The notes below the pieces were generated by a model that did not search any database, was not told the DNA's origin, and worked only from the letters and a program-made list of their open reading frames with translations. The translations under genes and the position numbers were made by a program. Shown here piece after piece: positions 31,269 to 43,610 of a stretch of 64,000 nucleotides of DNA. Source of the stretch: Nageia nagi (Eukaryota; Pinophyta); the NCBI GenBank assembly GCA_050084985.1, contig JBITNC010000001.1, positions 194,122,001 through 194,186,000 on the forward strand. Direction: 5' to 3'. Within the stretch, counting starts at the first letter, position 1; every line of letters begins with the position of its first letter.

Positions 31269-32240
31269 CTAAGTTTCATTTTTCATAAGCACCTCATACT
31301 CTACTTTCATAGCTTCTACCCAGCACTCGTGTTTAAAAGCATCCTTGAAAGATGAGGGCTCATGTTTGTTATCAATCTTGGTAAATAAGGATTTGTTCAA
31401 GGTCATGCTCCTTGTTACCCTTTGAGTTGGAGATTTTTGTTTATGAGGTGTCTTGTCTATATCAATATCTAACCAATTAGGAGCAACTGATGTGTCATCT
31501 GGATCATCCACATCTTCATTAGAAATAAATTCTTTAGGAAGTTCATTGAACTTTAAATTCCTTAAAATGAACACTACTTTATAGAATGAAGAGTAGATCC
31601 TGTAACCTTTATGTTGACTATCATAACCCATAAAGATGCATTTTTCAACTTTTTTGTTCAACTTTTTTCTTTTCTTAGAAACAATGTAAGAGAATGCTTT
31701 ACAACCAAACATCTTAAGGTGAAAAATGTTAGTTTTCTTTCTAAACATGACTCAAAAGGAGTTTTACTTTGAATAGATTTTGTGGAACACTTAGTTAAGT
31801 TGTAAATATTAGTGCTCATAGCTTCATCCCATAAGAAATTAGAAAGATTACCCAACATGCATCTAGCCATCTCCATAATTATTCTATTTTTTTTCGGTAA
31901 CACCATTATGCTAAGGAGTGTAAGGAATCGTAAACTACCTCTTGATTCCATACTTAGCATTATAGTCTATAAACTCATTGCTATTATATTCTCTCTCATT
32001 ATTTAATCTTAACATCTTGATTTTAAGGTTAGTTTGATTCTTAACAAAAGTTTTAAAAATCTTAAAACTCTTAAAAGGTTGATCCTTGTGCTCAAGCAAA
32101 TACCCAAAGGTCATCCTACTAAAGTCATCAATGAAGGTTAAGATGTAAGATGCTCCTCCAAACGACTTAGTCTGAAATGGACATCAAATCTAAATGCACA
32201 AGTTTAAGAGGTTGAGATGCTCTTATTACCTTATCTTTTT
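31269..32240 (-). pseudogene. Copia B-minus integrase and linker
   Basis: The minus strand carries DLMGPF-like remnants near 32190, DDFSRMTF near 32120, LNNEREYNSNEFID near 31990, a stop (TAG) at the Gln of GIKRQF near 31939, then MARCMLGNLSNFLWDEAM and FHLKMFGCKAFSYI, YDSQHKGYRIYSSFYK and the acidic linker to 31269. A-plus and A-minus have a different stop codon (TAA) at the same Gln. The integrase metal site is damaged (DNGGE reads NNERE). Confidence 0.85.
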
Positions 32241-32980
32241 CAAAGTTTTACCTATGCATCTTATCGAGGATGCACTTCTCACATAGACTAACTGAAGGTG
32301 AAATAGAAGGCAAACCTTCCACAAGTTCTTGGTATTTCATGACTTGAATACTCTTATGGTTAAGGTGCCCTAACGTTGGTGCCAAATATTGCCTCTAGAA
32401 CATAGTTGTAGCAAGACACATCTTTGTTGGAACTTTATCCACAATGTAGAGGTCATTTTTACTAATCCTTTAATCAAAGTAGTAAGTCCTTTCTTTATGC
32501 ACCAAGATTGAGAGTTGAATTTAAACGAGCACCCTTTTCTTATAACTTGAATCATGAAGAGAAGGCTCATCTTAAGCTTAAGAACATAAAGCATATTTTC
32601 AAGAATCTTCTCATGAATCAACACACTTCAAATGCCTTGAAATTTAAGGATATAGTTATTACCTATCATAATTGCATCTTTTCTATACTTGTGAAAGTTT
32701 CAAATTTATCTTTTTCAAAGAAAAGATGATTAGTGCAAAAAGAGTCAACAATCCAATCAGATAAAAAAATGTGAGACATGGAGTAGAGTGTCGCAGTAAA
32801 ATCAGCTTGAATATTTTTCTTTGCTTTGAAGCTCTTTACATTTCCATTAACTTTATTCTTTTTCCCTCTTTATTTTTATAGTAATTAACTTCTTTGTGAC
32901 CTTGGATGCCATAATAGTTACAATTACCATCAAAATTTTTCTTTGAATATGGATTATTTACTTTGTTTTTTTCATCTTTT
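32241..32980 (-). pseudogene. Copia B-minus protease and GAG-pre-integrase
   Basis: 32624-32370 reads LIHEKILENMLYVLKLKMSL, IQVIRKGCSFKFNSQSWCIK and GNIWHQR. Upstream, DWIVDSFCTNHLF-like sequence near 32750 keeps Asp-Ser but not Gly (reads DSF). The zinc-site residues CERCILDKMH-like lie near 32280-32250. Frames are broken several times. Confidence 0.7.
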
Positions 32981-33786
32981 TACTTGAAGTGGTTATTATT
33001 ATTGTTATTCTTATTGCTGTTATTGTTGTTCTTATTGTTATCGATATTACCATTATTCTTCTTCTTGTTATTGTCATTACCTATTTTCTCAAACCTTTTG
33101 AAGGAAGAATGATAAGATTTCTTTTGATGGTTGAACTTCTTCTTGAAAGGAGATTTGGTTTCTCTAATAGCATTATTATTATTCTTAGGAGAAGAAATCA
33201 ACACCTTTTTGTTAAGGGTTTTCTCATATTTCAAAAAGAATCTAAAAAGGTTCTCAAAAGAGAAGACTTCTTCATCATCATCAAGCTTTATTTCCATAAC
33301 TGTCATAAATTTTTTAAATTTTGAAGAAAGGCTTTGAAGACTTATGAAGACCATGAACTCATCATTGATCCAATTGCACCCATAAGTGATAAGTTAGGTC
33401 CTTAGATCAATAATTTTATTCAAGTAGATAGCCACATTTTCATCTTTCCCTCAATGAGATCAAAGTAACTTTTGAAGAATAGTAAAACTTCTTCGAAACT
33501 TTGAACTAAGGTAGATTTTCTTAAGCTTATCCCAAGTTTTCTTTATTGAGGTTGAAGAGGAAATCATCAGGAGCACATCATATGAAACTGCATAAAAAGT
33601 CATGGAGGTTACTAACTAATTTTTTGTGTTGTAGGCTTCAAGTGCCTTCTCATCTATAGGAGCAATAAAGTTCTCATTCATTGTTTGCCCAAGCTTCCTT
33701 ACTTGCAACTCAGCTCTCATCTGAGGTTCCCAAATTTTAAGGTTGGAACCATCAAGAATGTGTTTAGGTAAAAAGGAGTCTCCTAT
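32981..33786 (-). pseudogene. Copia B-minus gag with poly-Asn nucleocapsid linker
   Basis: The start codon position reads ATA (33784-33786) instead of ATG, followed by DSFLPKHILDGSN, WEPQMRAELQVRKL and SSSTSIKKTWDKLKKIYL. Frame 33354-32980 holds VFISLQSLSSKFKKFMTVME and a Lys/Asn-rich tail that becomes almost pure Asn/Lys (for example NNKNNNNSNKNNNNNN), replacing the shorter linker seen in family A. The zinc knuckle lies just beyond in degraded form. Confidence 0.85.
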
Positions 33787-35580
33787 TTTTCTACATAAGA
33801 ATATGAAAAATAATAATCATGTGATTTAATAAATAATATTATATGTTAAGTTTTAATCAAATAATACATGTCAAATTTAACATTAGAGATATGCTTGATT
33901 TGATTCACAAGTGCAAATATTTTACAACTTAATAAAAAACTATATACTCAAATACATTTCTCATCTCAATAACCGTAGATGTAGAGTGATATTATTGAGG
34001 TTTATTTTCTTATCTAAAATTAAGCTTTCACCTAGATACCCACACAAGAGGATCCCAAGTACTACCAATCCTCAACCAATTCACCTTGGTCAATATTATA
34101 CTTTCTCATAAGGAGAAGCACCTACTATTTTCTAAGCTTATGATATTTATTAGATTAGCCAAGTTATTAATTTTGATTAGGTTTCAAGTTGTCCTTCTAG
34201 GTTATCAAGATAATCCCTGAATGGATATGCAGACATGTGGTATCACTACACACATGCCTGTCCACCTATTGGAGTTATGTCCAGACCAACAGAGAACTTA
34301 GGAGCAATTGAGAAGTATGAACTTTTTACCATTTGGATTTTCGAAATTAAAGGCTCCAATTTGCCTATTCTCACCTCATGGCTCCCCAAATAAATCATGT
34401 TATGAATTGTATGTGTGGATGTGTTCATTTTAAGGGGTTGCTCATCTTAATGTTTGCTATTTTTGTATAAGTAAATAAAGTAAAATGTGAAACATGAAGT
34501 AAAAAAGCATAAGTAAAAAACATCATCCATTCATAACTTGAAACCTTAAGAGTCCAATGGGTTTTGTTTACTAACCCCTAAAAGACATCTTTACATAGGT
34601 TCATAATTTGCACAAGTTAACTTTTCAACAAAAGAAAAGATAAATATTTAAGCATAAGCATGCATTAATTCCATAATTTGCATAAGTTAACTTTGCATAA
34701 AGGATAAATACTCAACATGCATTTTTTTAACTTTAAAGAATTTAAGTCATAAGCATGCATCTTAAAAATTTAAGCCCAAAGCATGCATCATTAACTTAAA
34801 AATTTAAGTCCTAAATATGTAACATTAACTTAAAAAATTAAGTCCTAAGCATGCATCATTAACTTAGAAAGGCATAAGTCTATTTATATCAAAGATCTAA
34901 AAATTTGAAGTATTGCATAAGGAATTTATCAACACTTAAAAATATAAGTAATAAACATGTCATATTTGCATAATAATCTAAAATTTTAAGTAAAGACTTT
35001 CAAAAACTTCCCCCCTCTCTTTCTTAAAATTGATCTCAACTCAACATGATCTTAAAAAAATGCTAGTTTTTCTTTCAAGAATACTTAAAAAAATTAAATT
35101 ATTTAAAGAAAGTTGTAGCTTCTAGGTATTGAAAAATATTACCTTTTAATGTCAAGTAAAAAAAATTAACTTTGATATTAAAGAAAAAAAATACTTGCCA
35201 TCATTGTAAGAATACTTCAAAAATTTACTTATATATATATAAAATACTTGCCATCATTGTAAGAATACTTCAAAAACTTTACTTATATATATATATAAAA
35301 AATAAGGGATGGAATCCTTATTTTGATTCATCTTACAAGCATTAAATTAAAAAAATGATGATTGTCAGACATTAAAAGCTTTGGTGTAATCCTTACTCCA
35401 CTTAATGTCAGATTCATTAAGAATAAATCACTTATCAAAGAAGGCATAGAAAAAAAATATAAACCAAGGGCAACATTTAATGAAGGTGTATGGACATCCA
35501 CCAAGAAATACTAATGCTCTTTTTAATAAATATAGGACTCCTTCTCTATTTTTATTTTTTAAAATACCAAAGAGTCATGA
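33787..35580 (-). other. B-minus conserved leader (gag-proximal)
   Basis: Non-coding, colinear with the A leaders: TTCTTATGTAG splice-like end next to gag, CACATGCCTGTCCACCTA-like block (34250s), CCAATGGGTTTTGTTTACTA (34554 onward), and many short direct repeats of AAGCATGCAT and TTTAAGTC. An imperfect tandem duplication with TATATATA and ACTTGCCATCATTGTAAG lies at 35190-35300. Confidence 0.7.
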
Positions 35581-36250
35581 CTAGAGAGGAAAAAAGAAGC
35601 ACAAGTACAAAAGGCTTGCAGGGAGGACTTTTGGCTACATAGTTTTGAAGGGTTTTTGGCTACGAGAGGGCTTTTAACTATGAGGGGGCTAAAGGGAGAA
35701 TACTAGTAGTGCATTGGATGCCAATCACCTTCAATATAAAAGAACTTTTAGTTGCAAGTGAGCTACCATAGCAGGATGATGCAACCTAAAATAATAAGCT
35801 AACCATGATGCAGACTAAAGGATAGCATTTACCCTTTGTAGACAAAATTAGCTTTGATGGTCTAAGGCACTGAATTTAGGTACTCAACATAGCAAGAATA
35901 TACCAGGTTTTAGATCATAGAGGATCGATCAAGGAGGTTTTCAAATAGAGGAGGTTTTGGATCACAAGAGGATGTGCATAAAGAAAGCATGCTAAGGGGA
36001 GGTTAGCATCCATCATGTTACCTTTTAAGTAATAGAGAAGGCCATAGTTAGTGTTTGGGTCATAAGCTCTAGTGATAGAAAAAAAGAAAAATGCCACCAC
36101 CAACCAGAGAGAAGGAAAAAGAAAGGGCCATTGACTTCTCACAATATAAAAAAAGGATTTTACTATTGTTTGTTTTGAGTACTTGGCCAAACTGTCTACA
36201 TATCTTCTCTCAACAATGAAATTTTTGAAAATAATACTAAATTTCAATTA
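35581..36250 (-). other. B-minus leader cargo segment
   Basis: A less AT-rich segment in the same leader position as the A cargos, but unrelated to them and without PPR motifs. The minus strand has a 110-codon open frame (36247-35915) starting MKFSIIFKNF with a hydrophobic middle (WLVVAFFFFSI). I recognise no family, and its pyrimidine-rich coding strand makes chance openness likely. Internal short repeats of GAGGTTTT and GGCTACGAGAGGGCTTTTA occur. Confidence 0.5.
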
Positions 36251-36731
36251 AAAAACTTGCATTTCCTTTTCAAAAAATAAATAGAATTATATGTAAATAT
36301 TAAAAATATTTCCCTGTCATCAAGCTCTTTTTTTTTTTGAAAAAAAAACTTTTTGTTTCAAATAGCTTGTAAAATATTGCAATTTGTACACAAAACCTTT
36401 TTTAATATAAAAAAAAATACATATATTTTTGAAAAAGAAATTTCAAATTAAAGGTATGCAAAATTATAGCAATATAATAGGCAATTTTAAAATTGCAACT
36501 AACAATAAGAAATATTAGTATAATAAAAAAACTTTGCATCATAATACATTGCTAATTTAAGCAAATTTTACCATAGAAGGGACTAACATAACACAAAATA
36601 TATTAGTAATCCAAAACTAAAGAGAAGAAAGAGGTTATACCTTTAAATATCTTTTACCTCATAATGAAGAGTAGGTTTAAGACCTCCAAGTTGAATACCT
36701 CCAAGATGTTGAAGAAGAGCTTCCACACTAA
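36251..36731 (-). other. B-minus leader, PBS-proximal part
   Basis: AT-rich and non-coding. The conserved GAGGTAAAAG (GT at 36656-36657 on the minus strand) lies about 75 bp after the primer site, as in the other copies. Confidence 0.65.
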
Positions 36732-36743
36732 GCTCTGATACCA
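36732..36743 (-). promoter_or_regulatory. Primer-binding site of B-minus
   Basis: TGGTATCAGAGC on the minus strand, two bases inside the LTR. Confidence 0.9.
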
Positions 36744-36745
36744 AA

Positions 36746-37245
36746 TGAGAGAGTAGAATTGTAAACTAAACAACTCTAAACTCCTAAGATCACATGAAAG
36801 CTCACAAAACATATCTAACAAACTCACAAATCAATCTCACAAAGATAACTCAAGATATAAATGGTTCCTCCAATTAGGAGTACATCCACTAACTAGATCT
36901 CACTTCATTCACAAATATGAACTCTTACAATTCTCTTAATCTCATCTTCTAAACATTATCCTCTAGCATAAATTTACTCCATAAATTAGTGTGTAATCAC
37001 AAAGAGGGAGCCTTCTATTTATAGGTCAAAATCCCTCTTTCGATCACCTTTTTATATAATGTACAAAAGCATGACATGCACATCCTTTTACCTAAGGGGC
37101 ATGCTCATGACATGGAGTGTAGGACAAGTTACATTATCATATTCACTTAAATACTTAAGGTATCAAATGATACCCTTAAGTATTAGTAAACTTCCATAGA
37201 AGATTATTACAAAGCCTTTATAATAATACATTAAACATTCCAACA
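36746..37245 (-). repeat. 5' LTR of B-minus
   Basis: It starts TGAGAGAGTAGAA and ends CATTCCAACA, and matches 10234-10732. TATA box on the minus strand at 37016-37023. Confidence 0.95.
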
Positions 37246-37251
37246 AAAAGC

Positions 37252-37882
37252 TCACTTTTGAGGTTTTAGTCTAATCTTATACCTTTTAAGAATGTGAAAT
37301 ACCTCTTCAAGGAGCTCCAAATGATCTTGTAATTGCTTTGATTTGACCAAAATATCATCAACATACACCTCCACTGATTTATAAATATGTTCATGGAACA
37401 TAGACATCATAACTCTTTGATAAGTAGCACCTTTTTGGATTCCAAAGGGGCATGACCTTCCAACAAAAATTTCCCCAAGGTGTAGTAAATGCATTCTTAT
37501 GTTGATTAGTTGGATTGATTAAAATTTGATTATATATTGAAAATCCATCCATAAAAGACAACGTATTATGACCAACAATACTATCCACAATCATATCAAT
37601 ATTTGCCAATGGAAAATCATATTTTGGATAAGCATTATTGATATCATGAAAATCAATACAAACTCTTAGCTCTCCAGCAGGTTTAGTAATAGGAATAATG
37701 TTAGTCATCCATTCTAAATAATCTATCAGTTTAATGAACCCAACATTCAAATATTTTCTAATTTCTTTCTTAACTAACAATGCCTTAGAGAGATGCATCT
37801 TTCTTGATTTATTTTTAATAAGCTTAGCTTCTTTCTTAAGTGGTAAATTATGCATAACAAAAAAAGGATCTAAACTAGGCAT
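37252..37882 (-). pseudogene. Gypsy G1 reverse transcriptase
   Basis: Minus-strand frame 37882-37391 has KKEIRKYLNVGFIKLIDYLE, PITKPAGELRVCIDFHDINN, LANIDMIVDSIVGHNTLSF, FMDGFSIYNQI (first catalytic Asp) and FTTPWGNFCWKVMP. After a frameshift near 37450, frame 37494-37252 has GIQKGATYQRVMM, VEVYVDDILVKSK (YVDD at 37365-37354) and ILKRYKIRLKPQK. The next codon is TGA where Cys is expected, then B-minus begins. It is Ty3/gypsy type. Confidence 0.92.
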
Positions 37883-38560
37883 ATTAGTATAAGACCTTGC
37901 AAAATTATTATAGTTTTCAATAAACTTGTTTTTCTAACTTTCTTGTTGAGGTGCTAGAAGGGAAACTCCAAACTTTATCAACCTCTCCTTATCATTTGTT
38001 CCAATGTTGACATCTGTTAATTCTTTAATTGGAAATACTACTTCATCCTTTTTCTATAATAATGAAGGTAACTCTTCCAATCCCTAAATGTCTCATGTAT
38101 CATCATCTTCTTACTGAACCTGAAATACTTCATTAAAATTCACCTCTTATCCAAAATACCCATACTCACTAAGAATGTAGCTTGTTTATCATTTATCATT
38201 TGATTTAGGTAACTCTGAATCTACCCCCATGTATTCTAAGATATCATCATTAGTATTAAAGTAATCAAACTCAAGTGGTATAGTATCATCAAACCATAAA
38301 TATTCATCAATATCATCATAAAGATCAATTACATTGCATTCTTTAACAAACTTGATAGGTCCCATAGTGTGTTTTGTATTTTGATCACTAACCAATCCAT
38401 TCTTAGTTTTCTGAGCTCCTAAAGTAGTAGGAAAAGAAGACATACCCTGTTCTAATTTGCCTAAACCCCCTTCTTTATACTTATAATTTTCCATCACGTA
38501 TTTATGTACAAAAGGAGATGAAAAATTTTTACTCATTATGTTCTCCATCTAATCTTTTGC
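37883..38560 (-). pseudogene. Gypsy G1 spacer between protease and RT
   Basis: Frame 38548-38189 encodes an acidic, domain-free stretch (LGKLEQGMSSFPTTLGAQ, IDLYDDIDEYLWFDDTIPLE). Such linkers between protease and RT are usual in Tat-type gypsy polyproteins. Stops follow to 37883. Confidence 0.65.
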
Positions 38561-38816
38561 TGAGGCAACTGGGTTAGAAGATACTAGTTCTATAGAGCAA
38601 GAACCACCATATTATTTACTAATTTCATGTTGTTGATAGTGTGTATATAGTATTGCATACTATTGATGATTTTTAATACTAAATATTTTTTATCTTCATA
38701 AATCTTTTATGAATATTAATGGATCAAAGTTCTCAATTTTGTACATTCTCATTCATGTCTCTGCAATCTGGGGCTATTTTTTTTATTTTTACCACTATTG
38801 AGCCTACCTTCAAATG

Positions 38817-39250
38817 TTAAATTTCATACCTAGGACAAGTTATGGTGAACTCCTCCATTTTTGTTGCATTGCATATGGCATACAATTTTGGACCCCCTAC
38901 TATTGTATGTATTGTACCTTGATATTCAAATTTCAACTTGCCATGTACTGTTGATGGTACCACATCCATATGATGAAGCCAAGGTCTTCCTAACAATAAG
39001 TTATAAGATAATTTTGAATACACAACATGAAATTAAGTTTCAACTATTCTGATTCCTATTGTGACCAAAATTGTAGCTATTCCAAGTGTCCTTTTTTATG
39101 AATTATCATATGCTCTAATTCAAAATGTGTCTTCTTCTAAAGGAGGTATCTTTACACCTTTTTCTTGAGGTTGTATCAAAAATTTATAAGAACAAACATT
39201 AACAACTAATCCATTATCCATTATAGTTCTTTTTATTCCCATCCCGCTAT
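38817..39250 (-). pseudogene. Gypsy G1 aspartic protease
   Basis: The minus strand shows a MDNGLVVNVC active-site-like motif near 39219, then broken frames to 39023-38817 with LSYNLLLGRPWLHHMDVVPS and HGKLKFEYQGTIHTI. The active-site triad reads Asp-Asn-Gly. The GRPWL box is characteristic of the gypsy protease end. Confidence 0.75.
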
Positions 39251-40066
39251 CATAGGTATGATGTATAAGGCTAAACATTCACCAAGTATTTCTTTACTAA
39301 GTTTCTCAGACCTATAAAATGAAATTCCATCACATTGCTTAATAGATCTGAGTTTTTTTGAAAACATAGCAACAATCATATTGGTGAGAACAATTTCTTT
39401 TTTGAACAAAGCATACAATATCTCTCAATGCATTTCAGATGTAGATATGATATCATACAAGCTAATCTTATTATAAGTAGTTTTTAGTTGCTTAATCATG
39501 CTATAAGCTTTAGGATCAAGTGGGAAACTTACTTGTTTAGTAGTAACCAAATTTAGAAAATTCCTTGGATGCCTTCTTCTTAATGTAGCACAAATATTTT
39601 TATCCACTAAAAATGTGTTTACTGCAATCTTTGAATCTAAAACATTTTGATTAATTTCATATTTTCCTTGTGCAATAACGTCCAAAATTATAGCTTCAAA
39701 TGCTTTACAAAATTTTGTAGAATGACCTCTTCTAAATTGATGATAAGCATAATAAGCATCATAATTTCCCATTAAAATACTATCATCTTCTATTTTTTTA
39801 TCAAATGGTTACAATAAACCTTTTTTAATAAGATCTCTCAAAATTGGCTGAATTGGAAATGTACACCTTTTATCTCTTATTGTATTTGATATTGCTAAGG
39901 TAGGTGTAGGTCTAGGTGCATAAATTATATTTATAGTCTTCTCCTCCTTCTTGGTGTATGTCTTATGATTGTCCTTATTGTAAGAAGTATATGTATACTT
40001 GAGATCTCCTAAGTTAGCAAAACTTAATTCTTCATAGAAATCTTTGCATAAAAATAGTCTTTGCAT
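39233..40066 (-). pseudogene. Gypsy G1 gag, C-terminal part
   Basis: Frames 40066-39809 and 39772-39425 show PRPTPTLAISNTIRDKRCTF, RDLIKKGLL and AYHQFRRGHSTKFCKAFEAI. In related elements the last motif is a C-x2-H-x4-H-x4-C-like zinc site; here the first Cys is Tyr. The tail 39418-39233 is unassigned. The N-terminal half of gag is not visible to the right of 40066. Confidence 0.7.
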
Positions 40067-40079
40067 ATTGTTAACAACA

Positions 40080-41064
40080 TTAATTCTTCATAGAAATCTC
40101 ACAAGATGCCACCCGTTGGGCAAGATGAATTGAAATAGTCGGGTTTACTAAAATCTAGACTAAAAATAATGTATAAATTATAAATTAAAACACTATTTTT
40201 CTATAATATAATATTGAAGCATATATTAGATATCAGAAATATCTCATATTTACAAACATGATAAATGAGACATCTTTATTAGATCCGCATCTATATGAAA
40301 TAACATGAATCATACATCAATTACAATAACATACAATGAGAAATGAACATCGTTAACAACCTTAGAGAAGCACATTATTAACAACCCAAAATATGTAGAT
40401 TCAAAAGCAAAAATTGAAATGTGTAATATGAGACAAAGGATGTAGCAAATCTATGAATGGGTGGTGTTATGAAACACCTTTATTAGTCAGATGAAATGAT
40501 ATTTCATATTATAATCTTTTTCTCTGGCTACCTGTTTGTGCCCCATTATGTTTCTTTTGATATATTCTTTTATACCAACATTTTGATTCTCTTTGATTCA
40601 AGGGATTAGTGCATATTACATTATTTGTGGTGTCTTTCTTGATATTTGACACCTCTTACATTATACAATGGTCCATTACATTAATTACATTCCTTTGGGT
40701 CTATTTTGATCTTTTTACAATTAATATTCCTCGATGCTATAAAATGAATTATTTAATACAAAGAAATTCATTTTAGGCATCTACAACAACCATGTTTTCT
40801 CAAATATATAAAGAACCTCAAAGAAAAAGCCAAGCTCCTTAAGTGAGCCTAGTGATTTGTCATAGTATGTAAAGAGTATTAAGGATATTTCAACACTAAA
40901 TCACAACTCAATATTCTAAGGTTCCATGGTCAGTAGTGGATCTCAGTTATGTATTTCTTGAAGTTTCTATTTGAGTGGTCTAAAGCATTGATATATCCTA
41001 AAAATTCTTAGAAAACTATTTTGGGAACTACATAGTATGCATTTTAATTTATGTTTCAGTTTGT
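40080..41064. other. AT-rich spacer between oppositely oriented gypsy gag regions
   Basis: I see no coding region or LTR end. G1 gag points left from here and G2 gag points right. Confidence 0.5.
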
Positions 41065-42480
41065 ATGAATAGAGAAAGAGATGAAAGGGGGAAATTTATA
41101 AGTAGTAGGGGAAGAAACAACAGAGGTAGAGGATCACTACTGAAGCAACCTCCCAAGAAAAATTCCCTAAGAGTAAGAGGGAGTGTTGAGAATTAGAAAG
41201 TTGAAGTACTTGAAGTTGTTGAGAGTGATCTTGATCAAAATCCCTAGTTAGTTGAATTCTTAGAACAACCACACTTAGAAGAAACAAATAATTCAATCAT
41301 ATTTGGTGTCAATAGTACTAAAAATAGGAGCCTATTGAAGAAAGAACTCTTGTTAAACCACCATTTCCAAAATGTAGAAGATTCATTGAAACCTTATCTC
41401 TTGTACTTTCTCATCCTCCATCAAGTGATAGTGATTCGATGATAGAGAAAGTAGCAACCAAAAGACCTTTTCAAATATTGCAAGGGTCAAGTCCCTTCCC
41501 CTCATATCTAAAGAACATATTTGTTGATCCATTAATATATTTTAATATGTCATTTGGATGTGGTAGTGTTGGAGGAGGGACCAGAACTAGAATTGGAGGA
41601 GGCATGGGTGGCATAGCTCCATAAAATGCACATAAGAGCTTTACTTATGCCATTAGAATTATACTTGAAGTAGATGCACCAATGAAAAATATTTCACCTT
41701 CAATCCTACCAAACTTTAGAGGATTTTCTAGTGAACATCTTAATTAGTTTTTATTTCAGTTCAAATTGTTATGTAGAACCTATGATTACGAGTCTGAAGC
41801 TCAAAAATTGAAATTATTTCCATCAAGCCTAAAGGATAATGCAATGAGATGGTTCATGGAACTTCCATCTGAATCTATTTCAACTTCGCTTGAGATGGAG
41901 AGAGTCTTCTTAGAGAAGTACCTAGAGTATTATAAGGTTAAAGAAAGAAAAGATTAATTATTCTGCATTAAACAAGAGGTGATAAAAAGCCTTGAAGATT
42001 ACCTTGATAAATTTTTGTTTGCATAGAAAAGATGTGGAACAACCCTTGATCTAGAATTATCTAAAATCATCATTTTAAGAGGATTATTGAATTCATCTCT
42101 GGATGTCTTAAACCTGATGGGAAGATGAAATGTGGATAAATTGAATTTGGATGAAATCATAAAATTATGCAGAATCTACTTAAGGACCAAGACCTCAGTT
42201 AGAAAACTCAAATTACAAAAGGACTCAAGTTTAGTTAGTGCACTCATAGAAGAGTTGACTAATTTCAAAATTGATATTATGTGTTAGTTGAATCATCTAA
42301 AAGGTGGAGCAAAAACTACATAAATGTCATCTCACTAAAATTGAAATTTGTAGTTTATGTAATGAAAATCATTTAATTAATGAATGCAATTACTTATCAA
42401 TAGCTCAAATGTTTGTGGCTAGTATGCATTTTCCTAGACAAAGAGGAAATAATTTTCAATAGCATCTTATGGTTCAATTC
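41065..42480 (+). pseudogene. Gypsy G2 gag
   Basis: The start at 41065 gives MNRERDERGKFISSRGRNNR, an Arg/Gly-rich N-terminus. 41439-41624 includes a Gly-rich stretch. The capsid core reads SILPNFRGFSSEHLN, then FQFKLLCRTYDYESEAQKLK, LFPSSLKDNAMRWFMELPSE and VFLEKYLEYYKVKERKD. The zinc knuckle CSLCNENHLINEC lies at 42349-42387 with its Cys and His residues intact. Several TAA/TAG stops at Gln positions break the frame. Confidence 0.88.
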
Positions 42481-43119
42481 ATACCATTTCATATGCCATG
42501 GATGCTAAATCAAGATTGGTAATAATTTATGTAGTGGGGGGAACCATGGTAAAACAACTAGTAGAACCAGAACAACCATCAAAATTTTTAAAATAGTCAA
42601 CAAATAAGATTTCAAAATAATTAATAAAAACCATTTTTTCAAGGACCTACTCAATAAGCTCCTACTCAACAATAACAACCAACTAGATAACCTACTCTCT
42701 CAACTTAAACTATTTTGAATCCCAATAATAATAAGCAGACTTCAAGTGCCTATCATTTTGATCATGAATACTGCTTCAGTTAGTGCCATTCAGTTAAGAT
42801 CAAGTAGGAATTTGGATAGGCCAACCTCCCCTATCATTATTGAAATTGAAAATTACTTATTAGATAAAGACAAGGAGGAGGAAAAATTTATTGAATACTA
42901 AAGTGATATAGAATTCATCCCCTATCTTGAAAGATTAGAGGCAAGACCTTAAGAGGAAGAATATAAATCTGAGCATATCCATACTTTTGTTAAAAGCACT
43001 ATAAAATCTGAGCATATCCGTACTTTTTTTACAAGTAATAAAGATAGTTTCTAACCTAAATAAGATTGTTAAATATCTCTACATTTGGAAGAGAGGAAGA
43101 AAGAATAAAGCTCTTCCCA

Positions 43120-43610
43120 CCATTCAAGTGGATGGTAAGATGGTCGAGTTACTATCAAGCATATTGGTTATTCCTAAACATGGAGATCTAGGAAGTCTAA
43201 TCATCATAATCTCTATTGGGATCACAAAAATTTAGGATGCTTTAATCAACTTGGGAATAGGAATTAATGTAATGACCATGGACATGACAAAGAAGCTAGC
43301 ATTTTCCAATATTTATCCTACTTCAACTATTTTTTAGATGTTAGATCATTATGTAGCTAAGACAAAAGGCATCATAAAATATGTGCATATTTCCATCAAT
43401 CCATAGATTTATCCAGTAGATTTCTTGGTGCTAAAGATAAAAGTACATCACCATGGTGGATATTTGATCATCTTAGGCTGACCATGGTTAATAACTATTG
43501 TTGCATTCATCAATTATAGGTTAGGGGATATGATGATCTCAAATGATCCAAATTCTAAGACTCTATCCCTTTATCCTCTAGCCCAACATTCATTAGAATA
43601 TCAGGGATAG
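43120..43610 (+). pseudogene. Gypsy G2 aspartic protease
   Basis: Across stops, the plus strand reads VDGKMVELLSSILVIPKHGD, DALINLGIGINVMTMDMTKK (the active-site Asp of DLGAS-type motifs is Asn), YVHISINP and YPVDFLVLKIK, then GGYLIILGxPWLITIVAFIN (flap/GRPWL box) and RLGDMMISN. The arrangement is that of a gypsy protease; the lost Asp would abolish activity. Confidence 0.8.

Larger units (their letters stand above)
10234..37245 (-). mobile_element. Copia B-minus, full element containing nested A-minus and A-plus
   Basis: Paired LTRs of 499 and 500 bp lie at 10234-10732 and 36746-37245. The 5' side carries a primer-binding site and the 3' side a polypurine tract. Without the nested A-minus insertion the element is about 8.6 kb. 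Coding (29814-33786) is gag, protease, integrase, RT and RNase H in copia order on the minus strand. The LTRs differ at roughly 50 positions by eye (about 10%), making this the oldest of the three nested copia copies. It sits inside gypsy G1. Confidence 0.9.

Noticed and set aside
35915-36247. 110-codon frame in the B-minus leader as a membrane protein
   Set aside because: The hydrophobic stretch comes from a T/C-rich coding strand, there is no homolog in the other copies, and no family is recognised. Kept only as cargo of unknown origin.
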